From: an uncultured Rhodospirillaceae bacterium
GTDB taxonomy: Bacteria > Pseudomonadota > Alphaproteobacteria > RF32 > CAG-239
Direction of reading: 5' to 3'
Length of the DNA stretch: 6,403 nt
NCBI GenBank assembly: GCA_900313355.1
Contig: OMQZ01000064.1
Coordinates: 1 to 6,403 of the forward strand
Of this stretch, positions 5,272 to 6,403 are shown in pieces. The translations under genes and the position numbers were made by a program. The notes under the pieces were generated by a model. That model was not told the origin of the DNA. It searched no databases and saw only the letters and a list, made by a program, of their open reading frames with translations. Position 1 is the stretch's first letter. Each line of letters begins with the position of its first letter.

Positions 5272-6381
5272 TTAATCTGTAGTTGAGACATCAACATCAG
5301 GTGATATTTTGATATCAAAATCAGGATAGTCCTTTTTTAACTCATCATAGAGCATTTGAAGGGCTTCTTCTACCTTAACACCAAAGCTCATCACAACATC
5401 AAAACGCATCATTTTGGCTTTAATATTAAGATAAAATCCATGAACCTGAACGGCCCAATGATGCTTTAGCACAAGCTGTTTAATTTCTTTTTCGATTTTC
5501 AAAGCTTCATCATCTTGCGTATTATAAGCATACACACCAACCCCCGTTAAAATAACGCCGGTCTCTTCATATATTTTTGTTTCCATTTGGCGCGTTAAAT
5601 CATCTATTTCTTTTGCACTCATAAAATCCGGCACTTCCAAATGAACAGAACCATAATATTTATCAGGACCATAGTTATACATAATCAAATCATAAGCACC
5701 GCGAACCTGAGGATGTTGAGCCAAAAGGTGTTTAATTTTGCTTGTCATTTCCTTATCGGCTCTCGCGCCCAAAATCTCATCAAGCGTTTCTCTCATCATT
5801 TCAATGCCCGATTTAATGATAAAACCCGAAATAACCGCGCCGACATAAGCCTCAAGTGACAAACCGCTTAATATAAATACGATGGCAGAAACCAAAACCG
5901 AGGCCGAAAGCACTGCATCAAACAATGCATCAGAACCTGAAGCAATGAGCGACCCGGAATTAACCTTTTGCCCTTGAGCTTTAACATATTTTCCCAAAAC
6001 GATTTTAACCACAACTGCCACTGCGATAATAATGAGTGATGTCACGCTGTAATCGGGTGTTTCGGGATGAATAATTTTTTTAACCGATTCCACCAGTGAT
6101 GTAATACCCGCATAAAGCACAATCCCGGCCACAATCATCGCGCTCAAATATTCAATTCTCCCGTATCCCATGGGGTGCTTTTTATCCGGCAATTTGCCTG
6201 CCAGCTTTGTGCCCACAATCGTGATAATGGAAGAAAGCGCATCAGATAAATTATTAACAGCATCTAATATCACTGCAATCGAATTTGAAACCATGCCGAC
6301 AAAAGCCTTAAATACTGCCAAACAAATGTTCGTTAAAATCCCGATAACGCTTGTTTTGATAATAACCTTATCTCTGCTCAT
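5272..6381 (-). CDS. Cation diffusion facilitator (CDF) metal efflux protein, manganese-type site
   Basis: This 369-residue inner-membrane protein is a CDF transporter, a family that exports divalent metals in exchange for protons. About six membrane segments fill residues 8-190. The metal site in TM2 is 'DAVNNLSD' (40-47), giving N43-xxx-D47, and in TM5 'SDALFDAV' (150-157), giving D151-xxx-D155. This N-D-D-D set matches what I recall for the manganese exporter MntE, unlike H-D-H-D of zinc exporters or D-D-H-D of FieF; Mn2+ is thus the favoured but unproven substrate. Also typical is 'HPMGYGRIEYLSA' (69-81). The cytosolic domain (about 212-287) is followed by a second, similar stretch (about 296-366), so the protein is longer than the usual ~300 residues. 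AAAGGAG (6394-6388) precedes the ATG. Regulatory sequence beyond it lies outside the window. Confidence 0.93.
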   Translation of the reverse strand: MSRDKVIIKTSVIGILTNICLAVFKAFVGMVSNSIAVILDAVNNLSDALSSIITIVGTKLAGKLPDKKHPMGYGRIEYLSAMIVAGIVLYAGITSLVESVKKIIHPETPDYSVTSLIIIAVAVVVKIVLGKYVKAQGQKVNSGSLIASGSDALFDAVLSASVLVSAIVFILSGLSLEAYVGAVISGFIIKSGIEMMRETLDEILGARADKEMTSKIKHLLAQHPQVRGAYDLIMYNYGPDKYYGSVHLEVPDFMSAKEIDDLTRQMETKIYEETGVILTGVGVYAYNTQDDEALKIEKEIKQLVLKHHWAVQVHGFYLNIKAKMMRFDVVMSFGVKVEEALQMLYDELKKDYPDFDIKISPDVDVSTTD

Positions 6382-6403
6382 TTTTCTCTCCTTTGATATG
6401 ATA

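Overview
The window is an AT-rich stretch of a bacterial chromosome in which every supported gene lies on the minus strand. It holds six protein genes (one cut by the left edge) and one tRNA. A transporter typical of phospholipid remodelling (MFS of the LplT/Aas kind) and an unprocessed Sec signal peptide without a lipobox suggest a Gram-negative bacterium. The tRNA body resembles alphaproteobacterial tRNA-Val genes, and a secreted serpin fits a host-associated or gut lifestyle. The taxonomic assignment is an inference and is weak.

Layout from right to left, which is the direction of transcription. At 5272-6381 is a cation diffusion facilitator with an N-D-D-D metal site (manganese-like) and what looks like a duplicated cytosolic domain. 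Next is tRNA-Val(CAC) at 5085-5161 with its own strong hairpin terminator. A gene-free stretch at about 4887-5051 follows and contains a short sequence resembling the 3' end of a tRNA. Then comes a secreted serpin protease inhibitor (3669-4826), with an extended -10 promoter in front and a minus-strand-specific terminator behind. Next is an unrecognised 427-residue protein (2145-3428) with the motif order of an alpha/beta-hydrolase whose nucleophile would be cysteine, again with its own promoter. It is followed by a HAD-superfamily phosphatase (1240-2067) with a promoter and a short leader. After a GC-rich terminator comes a two-gene unit: a GNAT acetyltransferase (394-1134) whose stop codon directly abuts the start of the MFS transporter (1-393, partial).

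Most genes appear to be independent transcription units; only the GNAT-MFS pair is clearly coupled. The serpin has a visibly lower GC content than its neighbours and lies between a tRNA gene with a tRNA-like fragment and a terminator, which suggests acquisition by transfer. The most interesting parts are the serpin with its basic reactive-centre loop, the Cys-hydrolase-like unknown protein next to it, and the double C-terminal domain of the metal transporter. No CRISPR array, insertion sequence or rRNA was seen.
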